This document shows, piece after piece, positions 15,900-23,599 of a stretch of 31,405 nucleotides of DNA. Location of the stretch: contig CALJKQ010000177.1 in NCBI GenBank assembly GCA_937973565.1, positions 1 through 31,405 on the forward strand, read 5' to 3'. The stretch's first letter is position 1. Every line of letters starts with the position of its first letter. Both the position numbers and the translations under genes were made by a program. The stretch comes from an uncultured Saprospiraceae bacterium (GTDB lineage Bacteria; Bacteroidota; Bacteroidia; Chitinophagales; Saprospiraceae). The notes beneath the pieces are model-generated. The model was not told the origin of the DNA, made no database searches, and saw only the letters and a program-made list of their open reading frames with translations.

Positions 15900-17225
15900 A
15901 TGGCAAGAGTTGACCTGGTAATGCCCAAGATGGGAGAAAGCATCATAGAGGCCACCATCCTTAAGTGGAATAAAAAAGTTGGCGATAAAATCAGCCAGGA
16001 TGAAACTTTGTTGGAGGTAGCAACTGATAAGGTGGATTCTGAGGTGCCTTCACCGGTAGATGGTGTGATTGCAGAAATACTTTTTCCTGAATCAGCAGTT
16101 GTAGCGGTTGGAAAGGTAATAGCCGTAATCATGACTGAAGGAGAAGCTGTAGCCGACACACCTCAGGCTTCTGCTGTCAGTGCTCCACCACCTGTAGTGC
16201 AGGAAAATGTACCTTACGTTGAAAAGGTGGCAGCCACAGCCGAAACGGCAGCACCTATTGCTGCTAAATCGGGAGATCGCTTTTACTCGCCCTTGGTGAG
16301 AAACATAGCCAAGGAGGAACAAATAAGTACAGCAGAGTTGGATCAGATTGCCGGTTCCGGTGCTGAAGGCAGGGTAACCAAAAAGGATATCCTGCAATAT
16401 ATAGAAAACCGAAAGCAGGGCAGTCCTGCAGTCCAAATAGCTGTATCGCAGCCAAGCGCTGCCGCACAGTCAGGTTCAGCATCTTCTGCTCCTCAAAAAG
16501 CAGCGGTATTTGCCGGAGGTGATACCGAAATCATTGAAATGGACCGTATGCGCAAGATGATTGCCGATCATATGGTCATGTCAAAACAAACCTCTCCCCA
16601 CGTAACATCCTTTGTGGAAGCAGATGTGACCAACATGGTAAAATGGAGAGAGAAAAACAAAGATGCCTTCGCCAAAAAATATGGAGAGAAGATCACTTTT
16701 ACACCCATTTTTATTGAGGCAGTTGTAAAAGCCATCAAAGATTTTCCATTGGTCAATGTATCCGTAGACGGCACCCGAATAGTGGTGAAAAAATCGATCA
16801 ACATTGGTATGGCAGCTGCCTTACCTAGCGGCAACCTCATTGTGCCTGTGATTAAAAATGCTGATTTTCTTAATCTTGCCGGTCTTACCAAGTCCGTTAA
16901 TGATCTTGCCAACAGGGCTCGCCAAAATAAACTCAAGCCGGAAGAAATTCAGGATGGAACGTTTACCATCACCAATGTTGGTACCTTCGGAAATGTAATG
17001 GGAACGCCGATCATAAATCAACCGCAAGTAGCCATTTTGGCAACCGGCAGTATCAACAAAAAACCGGCAGTACTGGAAACAGAGATGGGTGATGTGATCG
17101 CTATCCGCCACAAAATGTATCTGTCGTTGTCTTATGATCACAGGGTTGTAGACGGTTTCCTGGGAGGCTCATTCTTAAAGCGAATAGCCGATTACCTGGA
17201 AGCATTTAATGGAGAATCACTTTGA
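15900..17225 (+). CDS. 2-oxoacid dehydrogenase complex E2 (dihydrolipoamide acyltransferase)
   Basis: 441 residues with the full E2 layout. The N-terminal lipoyl domain (1-78) has its lipoylated lysine K44 in EVATDKVDSEVPSP. An Ala/Pro-rich linker follows, then a peripheral subunit-binding domain (about 130-166; SPLVRNIAKEEQIS to GRVTKKDI). The catalytic acyltransferase domain (about 207-441) carries H414 and D418 in SYDHRVVDG. It transfers acyl groups to CoA in a pyruvate, branched-chain or 2-oxoglutarate dehydrogenase complex; the motif set fits the branched-chain/pyruvate type, but no E1 or E3 gene is nearby to decide. Its stop overlaps the next gene's ATG by one base (TGATG at 17223-17227). 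Confidence 0.93.
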   Translation: MARVDLVMPKMGESIIEATILKWNKKVGDKISQDETLLEVATDKVDSEVPSPVDGVIAEILFPESAVVAVGKVIAVIMTEGEAVADTPQASAVSAPPPVVQENVPYVEKVAATAETAAPIAAKSGDRFYSPLVRNIAKEEQISTAELDQIAGSGAEGRVTKKDILQYIENRKQGSPAVQIAVSQPSAAAQSGSASSAPQKAAVFAGGDTEIIEMDRMRKMIADHMVMSKQTSPHVTSFVEADVTNMVKWREKNKDAFAKKYGEKITFTPIFIEAVVKAIKDFPLVNVSVDGTRIVVKKSINIGMAAALPSGNLIVPVIKNADFLNLAGLTKSVNDLANRARQNKLKPEEIQDGTFTITNVGTFGNVMGTPIINQPQVAILATGSINKKPAVLETEMGDVIAIRHKMYLSLSYDHRVVDGFLGGSFLKRIADYLEAFNGESL

Positions 17226-19345
17226 TGTTTCGTTTATTAAACATAGGATTTCTTGCTTTGATGGTGTGCTTTGTGACACAGCTTGAGGCGCAGAAAGTAT
17301 TGAAAAAGCAAGCGGATGCCCTTTTTGAGCGCGATAATTTTCAGGAAGCCGCCAAAGCATTGGATGCCTATGATCAGCTGAAAAACGACCGTGATGCACT
17401 TTACATGCGGGCTGTTTGCGCTTTTCACCTCAACCAGGCCCAACAATGTATCGATCTGATGCAGGAGGCATTTAAAAAGGGCAGCGATAAAAAAGACATT
17501 TACTTGTATGTGGCCAAATCTTACCAGGCGCTGGGTAATTATTCGGAGGCAGCGGTTTATTTTAAGAATCAATTAAAAGTATTAGGTGACAAACGCACCG
17601 AGGAAGTAGAAGCTGTAGTACGTGAAATCAAACGCTGTGAATTCAGTCCTAAACTTGTCCATCTTCCGCAGTTGGCTTATGTCGACAATCTAGGATCAGC
17701 AGCCAACTCATCTTATGATGAATTGAACCCTATCCAAAGTCCCAACTTTCAGAACAAATATTATTTTTCCTCCAACCGCGAACAATCATTTGGAGGACCC
17801 AGAGGCAAAGACGGAGAAACCGATCAACTTAGTAATCACTATTACTACGACTTGTATGCGGTGGAATTGTCGGGAGGTAATTACACACCCATCGTAGCCT
17901 TTGGTCCGGTGCAAAATACTACGCAAAACGAGATTATTCAGGATTTCAACAGCGATGGATCGGTGATGTACTACCTGCGATATGCGGGCAAAAATTGCAA
18001 AGCAGTAACCGATACGTTTAAAGAAGGTGATACCGATGTTATTTCGGTGGGCACCTTTAACTCGCCATTTGATCCTGCCCTGGGAGATGTTGACCTTAAA
18101 ATCTTCAATGACAGCACCATTGTATTTGCCAGTAAGCGATTGGGCGGTTATGGTGGCTACGATATTTTTGTAAGCAAGGCCAAAAATGGAAATTGGGAGG
18201 CACCCATCAATTTGGGACCCGGTGTCAATTCTCCATACAACGAAAAAAGCCCCTATCTTACCAAAGGTGGAAATGTATTGTTTTTTGCTTCGGATTATAT
18301 TCAAGGACTTGGTGGTTATGACATCTTTGCTTCTAAGTTTGATCTTGACAAAAATCATTGGACATCCAGGATACAACTGGGCATGCCGATTAATAGTCCC
18401 AAAGACGACATCGACCCACAAGTATCTAATGATGGAAACCAGTTGTTGTTTTCCAGCAATCGCCTGGAAAGCTATGGAGGGTACGATGTTTATGTAGCTT
18501 ATTTCAAAGAGCAAATAACAGATCAGTTTGTCTATACAGAGGATCTGCCAATGTTTATAAGTGATAAGCCTTCCGGCAGAGAGGTATTGCCTGATGCCGC
18601 AGCCACCAATACTCAAGGTGGTGTAATAAAAAGTTTTGCCATTGCACCCCTTTATTACAACAATGATGAAGATGTCTTGTCTGCCAATAATCAGGTGATG
18701 ATTAAGACGATAAAAAATATTCTGGAAACTTTCCCTGAGACCAGCCTGAAGTTGATTGGTCACAGCGCGGTAGAAAAACAAAAAGAAACAGCCTTATTTT
18801 TTACCATTAAAAGGCTGGAACGCATTGCTGCCAGTCTCACGGCTTCCGGTATAGATGCATCCAGGATTACTTTGTGCTCTTATGGGTCTTCATTTCCCAT
18901 GGTGGTCAATGAATCGAGGTATAATACACGGATAGAATTGCTGATTGATGATGCCAACCCACTGAGCACTGAAATTGTGGAAGATCTGCCGGTGCTTAAC
19001 CAGGATGTGCAGCACCCCAACTTCAGCAACTATTTGATGGGAAGAAAAAATCTGATTTACAAAGTCAAATTTACCACCGGTAGACAGATGGTGCGAAGTG
19101 ATGCTTTACTTGAATTTCCTGTGATCTCAGTTACCAGAAACAATCAGGGTGAATATGAGTATTATTGTGGGTATGAACAGGATTATCAAAGTGCCCTGTT
19201 GTTGCGCCAGAAATTGCAAAGTAAGGGATACGCTGCGGCTAAGGTTTTTGCCTTTGAAGCACATCAGCAACTTACAGCGACTGATGCAGAAAGGTTGCAA
19301 TCGATCTACCCTGATCTTCAAAAATACCTCAATTCAGAAAAGTAA
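17225..19345 (+). CDS. PorE-like envelope protein: TPR, PD40 propeller, OmpA-like domain
   Basis: 706 residues. The ATG at 17225 overlaps the E2 stop; an in-frame TTG one codon earlier is not needed. A signal peptide ends at about LEAQ (20-23). TPR-like helices span about 24-135. A WD40-like PD40 beta-propeller follows (about 165-440), with repeats YYFSSNR, FASKRLGGYGGYDIFVS, FASDYIQGLGGYDIFAS and FSSNRLESYGGYDVYVA. An OmpA-like domain covers about 480-575, and a SPOR-like segment about 610-680 (YYCGYEQDYQSALLLRQKLQ). TPR-propeller-OmpA is the layout of PorE, which links the type IX secretion machinery to peptidoglycan. In the OmpA part the usual GHTD is GHSA, so the Asp that contacts diaminopimelate is missing. 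Role inferred only. Confidence 0.82.
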   Translation: MFRLLNIGFLALMVCFVTQLEAQKVLKKQADALFERDNFQEAAKALDAYDQLKNDRDALYMRAVCAFHLNQAQQCIDLMQEAFKKGSDKKDIYLYVAKSYQALGNYSEAAVYFKNQLKVLGDKRTEEVEAVVREIKRCEFSPKLVHLPQLAYVDNLGSAANSSYDELNPIQSPNFQNKYYFSSNREQSFGGPRGKDGETDQLSNHYYYDLYAVELSGGNYTPIVAFGPVQNTTQNEIIQDFNSDGSVMYYLRYAGKNCKAVTDTFKEGDTDVISVGTFNSPFDPALGDVDLKIFNDSTIVFASKRLGGYGGYDIFVSKAKNGNWEAPINLGPGVNSPYNEKSPYLTKGGNVLFFASDYIQGLGGYDIFASKFDLDKNHWTSRIQLGMPINSPKDDIDPQVSNDGNQLLFSSNRLESYGGYDVYVAYFKEQITDQFVYTEDLPMFISDKPSGREVLPDAAATNTQGGVIKSFAIAPLYYNNDEDVLSANNQVMIKTIKNILETFPETSLKLIGHSAVEKQKETALFFTIKRLERIAASLTASGIDASRITLCSYGSSFPMVVNESRYNTRIELLIDDANPLSTEIVEDLPVLNQDVQHPNFSNYLMGRKNLIYKVKFTTGRQMVRSDALLEFPVISVTRNNQGEYEYYCGYEQDYQSALLLRQKLQSKGYAAAKVFAFEAHQQLTATDAERLQSIYPDLQKYLNSEK

Positions 19346-19351
19346 ATCATA

Positions 19352-19846
19352 GTGAAAAGTTTTGACAGCCTGTTGGGCTACTTCCCTGAAATTACGCTGC
19401 CGGTTACGTTGACCGATGAGTCGGTCGATATCATCAATGCCAGCAATGATCCGTTGCCTGCTTCATTGACCGCAGAATTTATTCAGGTGTGGGAAGGAGG
19501 AGAAGAGGCAGATGAATTTACCGAATACATGCCCTGTTTTCGGTTTAAACCACACAAAGACATTACTGCCATGGTTTACTGGAAAGCCGGTCTCATGAGG
19601 TACGAGTTTATCATGGTTACCCTCAGCGATAAAGATGTATTACTGACCAGAAAGCCCATCTGTGGTACGATAGTTGAAGGGGATATCATCAAAAAATCGG
19701 TAGCGCGCATCGATGAAGAGGGTATCATCCACATTGCAGCCGGAGCCCACCATGCGGATACGGAATTTTTGGCACAGCAAAGTCAGCCATTTTCCATGGA
19801 AATAATGGCCAACGGTGAAATTGCCTTTATGGCAGGTGATGATTAA
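19352..19846 (+). CDS. Conserved hypothetical protein, 164 residues
   Basis: The start is GTG at 19352, 6 bases after the PorE-like gene, so it is likely cotranscribed. No signal peptide or membrane segment is seen, so it is probably cytoplasmic. It begins FDSLLGYFPEITLPVTLTDE, has a central FRFKPHKDITAMVYWKAGLM stretch, and ends with a beta-rich region (GTIVEGDIIKKSVARIDEEG then HIAAGA). The acidic profile and strand pattern suggest a compact beta domain. I do not recognise the family. The stop lies 5 bases from the ettA stop on the other strand, with no terminator visible between them. Confidence 0.8.
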   Translation: MKSFDSLLGYFPEITLPVTLTDESVDIINASNDPLPASLTAEFIQVWEGGEEADEFTEYMPCFRFKPHKDITAMVYWKAGLMRYEFIMVTLSDKDVLLTRKPICGTIVEGDIIKKSVARIDEEGIIHIAAGAHHADTEFLAQQSQPFSMEIMANGEIAFMAGDD

Positions 19847-19851
19847 GTCGA

Positions 19852-21522
19852 TTACATCAGGTTTTTAAACCTGGGTCTCTTAGGCGCTACATTGCCATAC
19901 TTTTCCAGCTTCATTTTCTCATAATCTGAGAAGTTTCCTTCAAAATAAACAACTTGTCCTTCGTCTTCAAAAGATATAATGTGGGTAGCCAATCGGTCGA
20001 TGAACCATCTGTCGTGGGAAATAACCAGCACACAACCTGCAAAATTTTCTATGGCTTCTTCCAAAGCCCTGAGTGTATTGACGTCGATATCATTGGTAGG
20101 TTCATCCAACAATAATACATTGCCGCCTTCTTTGAGGGTTATGGCCAGGTGGAGTCGGTTTCTTTCCCCACCGGACAGCACGCCCACCTTTTTTTGTTGG
20201 TCTGATCCTCCCAGGTTGAATTTTGACAAGTAGGCACGCACGTTGACCTCGTTGTTGCCCACTTTGATGAGTTCGTTGCCATCACCTGTTACTTCGAATA
20301 CGGTTTTTTCCGGCAGCAGATCTTCATGGCTTTGGTCTACATAACTGAGTTTTACAGTATCCCCGATTACGATCTTTCCATTGTCGGGTTGCTCCTTGCC
20401 CATGATCATTTTAAAGAGGGTAGACTTACCCATACCATTGGGTCCGATGATGCCTACCACAGCGTTTTTAGGAATATTGGCAGAAAAGTTTTCGATCAGA
20501 ACGCGGTTGCCAAAAGCTTTGCTTACTCCCTGAATATCGATAACCACATCTCCGAGCCTTGGACCGGGCGGAATAAACAATTCCAGTTTGGCCTCTTTTT
20601 CTTTGGTTTCCTCGTTTTGCAATTTGTCATAGGCATTCAACCTGGCCTTTCCTTTGGCTTGTCGGGCCTTGGATCCCATGCGTATCCATTCCAATTCCCT
20701 TTCCAGGGTTTTTCTTCGTTTGGATTCTGTTTTTTCTTCCATTTCCAAACGTTTGGCTTTTTGTTCCAGCCAGCTGGAATAATTGCCCTGCCAAGGAATG
20801 CCTTCGCCCCTGTCGAGTTCCAGGATCCAACCTGCCACATTGTCGAGGAAATAACGGTCGTGTGTTACTGCTATAACAGTACCGGGGAAGTTTTGAAGGT
20901 ATTGTTCCAGCCAGTGCACACTTTCAGCATCGAGGTGGTTGGTAGGCTCATCGAGCAGCAGGATATCGGGCTGGCTCAGCAACAGACGACACAAGGCTAC
21001 CCGTCTTCTTTCACCACCTGATAATACATTGATGGGGGTATCGCCGAGTGGACAACGCAGGGATTCCATGGCGGTTTCCAGTTTATAATCCAGTTCCCAG
21101 GCGTTGTAGTGATCCATTTTTTCCATCAATTCACCCTGAACCTCGATGGCCTTCATCATGGCATCGTCATCCATGGGCTCTGCCAGTTTCATGTTGATAT
21201 CATCGTATGCTTTTACGATGTCAACAATGTGCTGGACCCCTTCTTCAACGATTTGTTTAACCGTTTTCGATTCATCGAGTTGAGGCTCCTGCTGGAGGTA
21301 ACCTATTTTATAATCCTTATCGAAAGTGACCTTGCCTTCATAGTTGGTATCTACACCGGCTATGATTTTGAGTAAGCTTGATTTACCTGAACCATTGAGA
21401 CCCAGCACTCCAATTTTTGCCCCATAAAAGAAGGACAACCATATATTTTTTAATACCTGTTTTTGCGGTGGAAAGGTCTTGGAGACGCCTTCCATGGCAA
21501 AGATTATTTTATTATCGGCCAT
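19852..21522 (-). CDS. ettA: Energy-dependent translational throttle protein EttA (ABC-F ATPase)
   Basis: 556 residues from the ATG at 21522 (MADNKIIFAMEGVSK); the open frame further upstream runs into the palindrome and promoter and is discarded. Two ABC domains without membrane segments are present. The first has Walker A GLNGSGKS (41-48), LSGGERRRVALCRLL and LLLDEPTNHLD. A charged linker (KAKRLEMEEKTESKRRKTLE) follows, then the second Walker A GPNGMGKST, LSGGERNRLHL and LLLDEPTNDID. The length and linker fit EttA, which binds the ribosomal E site and gates the first peptide bond according to ATP/ADP ratio. Its promoter box TACCTTTG (21540-21547) is directly downstream of a 44-bp palindrome. 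Confidence 0.93.
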   Translation of the reverse strand: MADNKIIFAMEGVSKTFPPQKQVLKNIWLSFFYGAKIGVLGLNGSGKSSLLKIIAGVDTNYEGKVTFDKDYKIGYLQQEPQLDESKTVKQIVEEGVQHIVDIVKAYDDINMKLAEPMDDDAMMKAIEVQGELMEKMDHYNAWELDYKLETAMESLRCPLGDTPINVLSGGERRRVALCRLLLSQPDILLLDEPTNHLDAESVHWLEQYLQNFPGTVIAVTHDRYFLDNVAGWILELDRGEGIPWQGNYSSWLEQKAKRLEMEEKTESKRRKTLERELEWIRMGSKARQAKGKARLNAYDKLQNEETKEKEAKLELFIPPGPRLGDVVIDIQGVSKAFGNRVLIENFSANIPKNAVVGIIGPNGMGKSTLFKMIMGKEQPDNGKIVIGDTVKLSYVDQSHEDLLPEKTVFEVTGDGNELIKVGNNEVNVRAYLSKFNLGGSDQQKKVGVLSGGERNRLHLAITLKEGGNVLLLDEPTNDIDVNTLRALEEAIENFAGCVLVISHDRWFIDRLATHIISFEDEGQVVYFEGNFSDYEKMKLEKYGNVAPKRPRFKNLM

Positions 21523-21539
21523 AATTTTTGTTTGAGGTG

Positions 21540-21547
21540 CAAAGGTA
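21540..21547 (-). promoter_or_regulatory. -7 box of ettA
   Basis: Minus strand TACCTTTG matches TAnnTTTG, 17 bases before the ettA ATG. The position expected for the -33 element falls inside the palindrome at 21560-21603, which contains no TTTG there. Confidence 0.5.
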
Positions 21548-21559
21548 GGGTTTTCATAT

Positions 21560-21603
21560 GAGATGTGGTAGAGACGCAATATATTGCGTCTCTACCACAT
21601 CTC
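21560..21603. repeat. 44-bp perfect palindrome (GTAGAGACGC type)
   Basis: Two 22-base arms meet with no spacer at 21581/21582: the left arm begins GAGATGTGGTAGAGACGC and the centre is GCAATATATTGC. The match is perfect over 44 bases and stops at 21559/21604. Its right end reaches the first base of the EnvC-like gene's stop codon (21603-21605). No T-run follows, so it is not a standard terminator. It looks like a dispersed palindromic repeat inserted between the EnvC-like gene and the ettA promoter. Confidence 0.9.
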
Positions 21604-22823
21604 TACCTAAGCCAGGATTCGGGGTTGAGTTTGGTTTTATCTTTCCAAAGTTCAAAGTGGAGTTCGGCGTCTCCGTTTTCGTCTGCTGTTATTTTGCCGA
21701 TGGTTTGCTGGCCGGAGAGTTTACTGCCTTGTTTGACGTAAACGTCGCTAAGGTTGGAGTAAACGCTGTAATAATTGCCGTGACGGACAATGACCATGTG
21801 ATTGTAGCCGGGAACTTTGGTAACGCCCACGACTTCACCGTTGAACACGCATTTTACTTCTTTGCTTCCTTTGCCTGTGATGTCGATGCCGTTGTTTTCG
21901 ATGGTAACGCCTTTGATGGTGGGGTGGGCCTGGACGCCAAAGCCGGAGGAAATAAAGCCGGAAGAGACAGGCCAGGGCAGTTTGTTTTTATTTTGACTAA
22001 ATTCTGCTGCCAATTTGATGGAAGCATCGTCGAGTTTGTTTTCTTTTTTTTCTGCTTTGCCGGAGCTGGTATTGGTATTGCCGGCACTTGCTTTTTCCCG
22101 GGCGAGCCGCAATTGTTCGTTGATGACACGCTCGATGGCAGCATTGAGTTTTTCGCGTTCTCCTTTTTTCTTTTCCAGTTCTTTTTTCAGGGTAGATTCT
22201 TTGGATGAAATCTCCTTGAGCATTTTGTCTTTGGCCGCTTTTTCTTTTTCGAGAGTGGTAGCCTCCTGTTTTTCCTGTTGGAGTAGCTTGCCTTTTTCCT
22301 CCCTGATTTTGGTGATTTCCTGGTTGTTTTTTTCTATTTCTGCTTTGAGATTGTTGATTTCAGCTTGTTTTTTGGCATTGAAAGCCTCAAATTGCGACAT
22401 ATAACGCCATCTGAGCAAAAAAGTATTCAGGTTGGCAGAAGAGAGCAGGTACGACCACTTGTTGTTGCTAAGCTGCCTTAAATACGTATACCGCTGCATT
22501 TGCAGGTATTGCTCGTTGAGTCGGCCGAGGTTTTGGACCAGTGAATCAATTTTTTGGTTGTTGTCTGAAATTTTTTGGTCAGAGGCGGTGATTTCACCGG
22601 ATATTGTGGTAATGAGCTTTTTTCGGTTGTCTACCTGTACCGTGATGGCTTTAAGGTCTTTTAGGGTAGTTTGTTTGGTTTTAACCGTGGACTCGAGGTA
22701 TTTTTTGGTTTTTTCGATGTCCTGGATGAGTTTCTTGCGCTCCTTCTCCAACTGCTCTTTGGTCTGTGCATGGCAAAAACCGGATGCAATTAAAAGTAAG
22801 ACAAGACCTAATACATATCTCAT
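21603..22823 (-). CDS. EnvC-like murein hydrolase activator (coiled coil plus degenerate M23 domain)
   Basis: 406 residues. A signal peptide (MRYVLGLVLLLIASGFCHAQ) is followed by a long coiled coil (about 22-260) rich in Glu/Lys, then an M23/LytM domain (about 285-406). The M23 zinc and catalytic positions are partly lost: N310 in place of the first His (NNGIDI), D314 kept, N357 in place of the catalytic His (VYSNL), H389 kept (LHFEL). EnvC and NlpD of proteobacteria likewise have catalytically dead LytM domains and activate amidases during septum splitting, so an activator role in the periplasm is inferred. Its ATG overlaps the stop of the DUF4292 gene (ATGA, 22820-22823). Confidence 0.88.
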   Translation of the reverse strand: MRYVLGLVLLLIASGFCHAQTKEQLEKERKKLIQDIEKTKKYLESTVKTKQTTLKDLKAITVQVDNRKKLITTISGEITASDQKISDNNQKIDSLVQNLGRLNEQYLQMQRYTYLRQLSNNKWSYLLSSANLNTFLLRWRYMSQFEAFNAKKQAEINNLKAEIEKNNQEITKIREEKGKLLQQEKQEATTLEKEKAAKDKMLKEISSKESTLKKELEKKKGEREKLNAAIERVINEQLRLAREKASAGNTNTSSGKAEKKENKLDDASIKLAAEFSQNKNKLPWPVSSGFISSGFGVQAHPTIKGVTIENNGIDITGKGSKEVKCVFNGEVVGVTKVPGYNHMVIVRHGNYYSVYSNLSDVYVKQGSKLSGQQTIGKITADENGDAELHFELWKDKTKLNPESWLR

Positions 22824-23599
22824 ATCCGCAATCTATCGTAATGCGAAGGTATGTTAAAATTGACAGTTTTGGGAATATCGATTTCGATCTCGTCGATTTT
22901 AATGTCGAGAACGTTTACCTGGTGAATTGATTCCTGAAAGGTGTATTTGCGATTGTAGGGTAATTTGGGTAAATTTTTCATTTTCTTGTAGTTGCCCAAG
23001 ACTACTTCTATTTTTCTGCCTCTTGGGTCGGTAATATCTACGGTACTAAGGTCAAGAGTCCAGGCATCAAAGCCATACACTATGTTGAGATCGGACATTT
23101 GTGTGGTTAACAGGCATTTTTCTCCGTTTTGGACAAAGTAGGTGCTGTCATTTTTACCCGGTAAAAACATGTTACCGGCCAGCAGATGTTGGACATCTTC
23201 AAAACTCAGGTCGATGCCAAAAGTGCGGGTAAGCGAGCGATTGGCTTCTGCGTGGTAATATTTTTCAATTCGATTTACCAGGTAGAAGGAGTCTTTGTTG
23301 ATGATGGATCTAAAGCCTTCGATGGAAAACTTTTTACCGGTCATCCACACCAGACTGTCTTTGCGGATTCTCAGTTGGAGAGAGCCACTTCCAGAAAGTG
23401 ATTCGCTTTCAAAATGAGCATTGGCTTTGGCTGCGAACCAGGTAAAGTCGATGTTGTGCAAATTCAATGCTTTCAAGACTTCGTCTTTGGTTCTGGAGGG
23501 AGGTGTGCCTTTGTGTAAGCCGGATGTCGATTTACAGGAGGTGAAAAGCGCAAGGATTGCAACAATCAGTAAAGCTGAATGGTTGGCTTTTAAAATCAT
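22820..23599 (-). CDS. DUF4292 family lipoprotein
   Basis: 259 residues. The lipoprotein signal is MILKANHSALLIVAILALFTSC with C22 as the lipidated Cys. Conserved features include FTWFAAKANAHFESESLSG, the RKDSLVWMTGKKFSIEGFR segment typical of LolA/LolB-like lipoprotein carriers, and a C-terminal VLDIKIDEIEIDIPKTVNF. DUF4292 proteins are outer-membrane-associated and, in Bacteroidetes, commonly sit next to a TPR protein and an EnvC-like peptidase, as here. A LolB-like lipid-binding fold is plausible; the function is not established. It overlaps both neighbours by 4 bases, so all three are translationally coupled. Confidence 0.88.
   Translation of the reverse strand: MILKANHSALLIVAILALFTSCKSTSGLHKGTPPSRTKDEVLKALNLHNIDFTWFAAKANAHFESESLSGSGSLQLRIRKDSLVWMTGKKFSIEGFRSIINKDSFYLVNRIEKYYHAEANRSLTRTFGIDLSFEDVQHLLAGNMFLPGKNDSTYFVQNGEKCLLTTQMSDLNIVYGFDAWTLDLSTVDITDPRGRKIEVVLGNYKKMKNLPKLPYNRKYTFQESIHQVNVLDIKIDEIEIDIPKTVNFNIPSHYDRLRI

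Noticed and set aside
17786..18781. 331-codon minus-strand open frame inside the PorE-like gene
   Set aside because: Antisense shadow of a gene with clear TPR, propeller and OmpA repeats; the translation has no recognisable domain.
20326..21021. 231-codon plus-strand open frame opposite ettA
   Set aside because: Antisense to the conserved ABC-F gene; the Phe-rich translation is typical of reverse-strand shadows.
21560..21603. Palindrome as an intrinsic terminator of the EnvC-like gene
   Set aside because: The stem is far longer than usual for a terminator and no T-run follows on the minus strand, so it was called a repeat.
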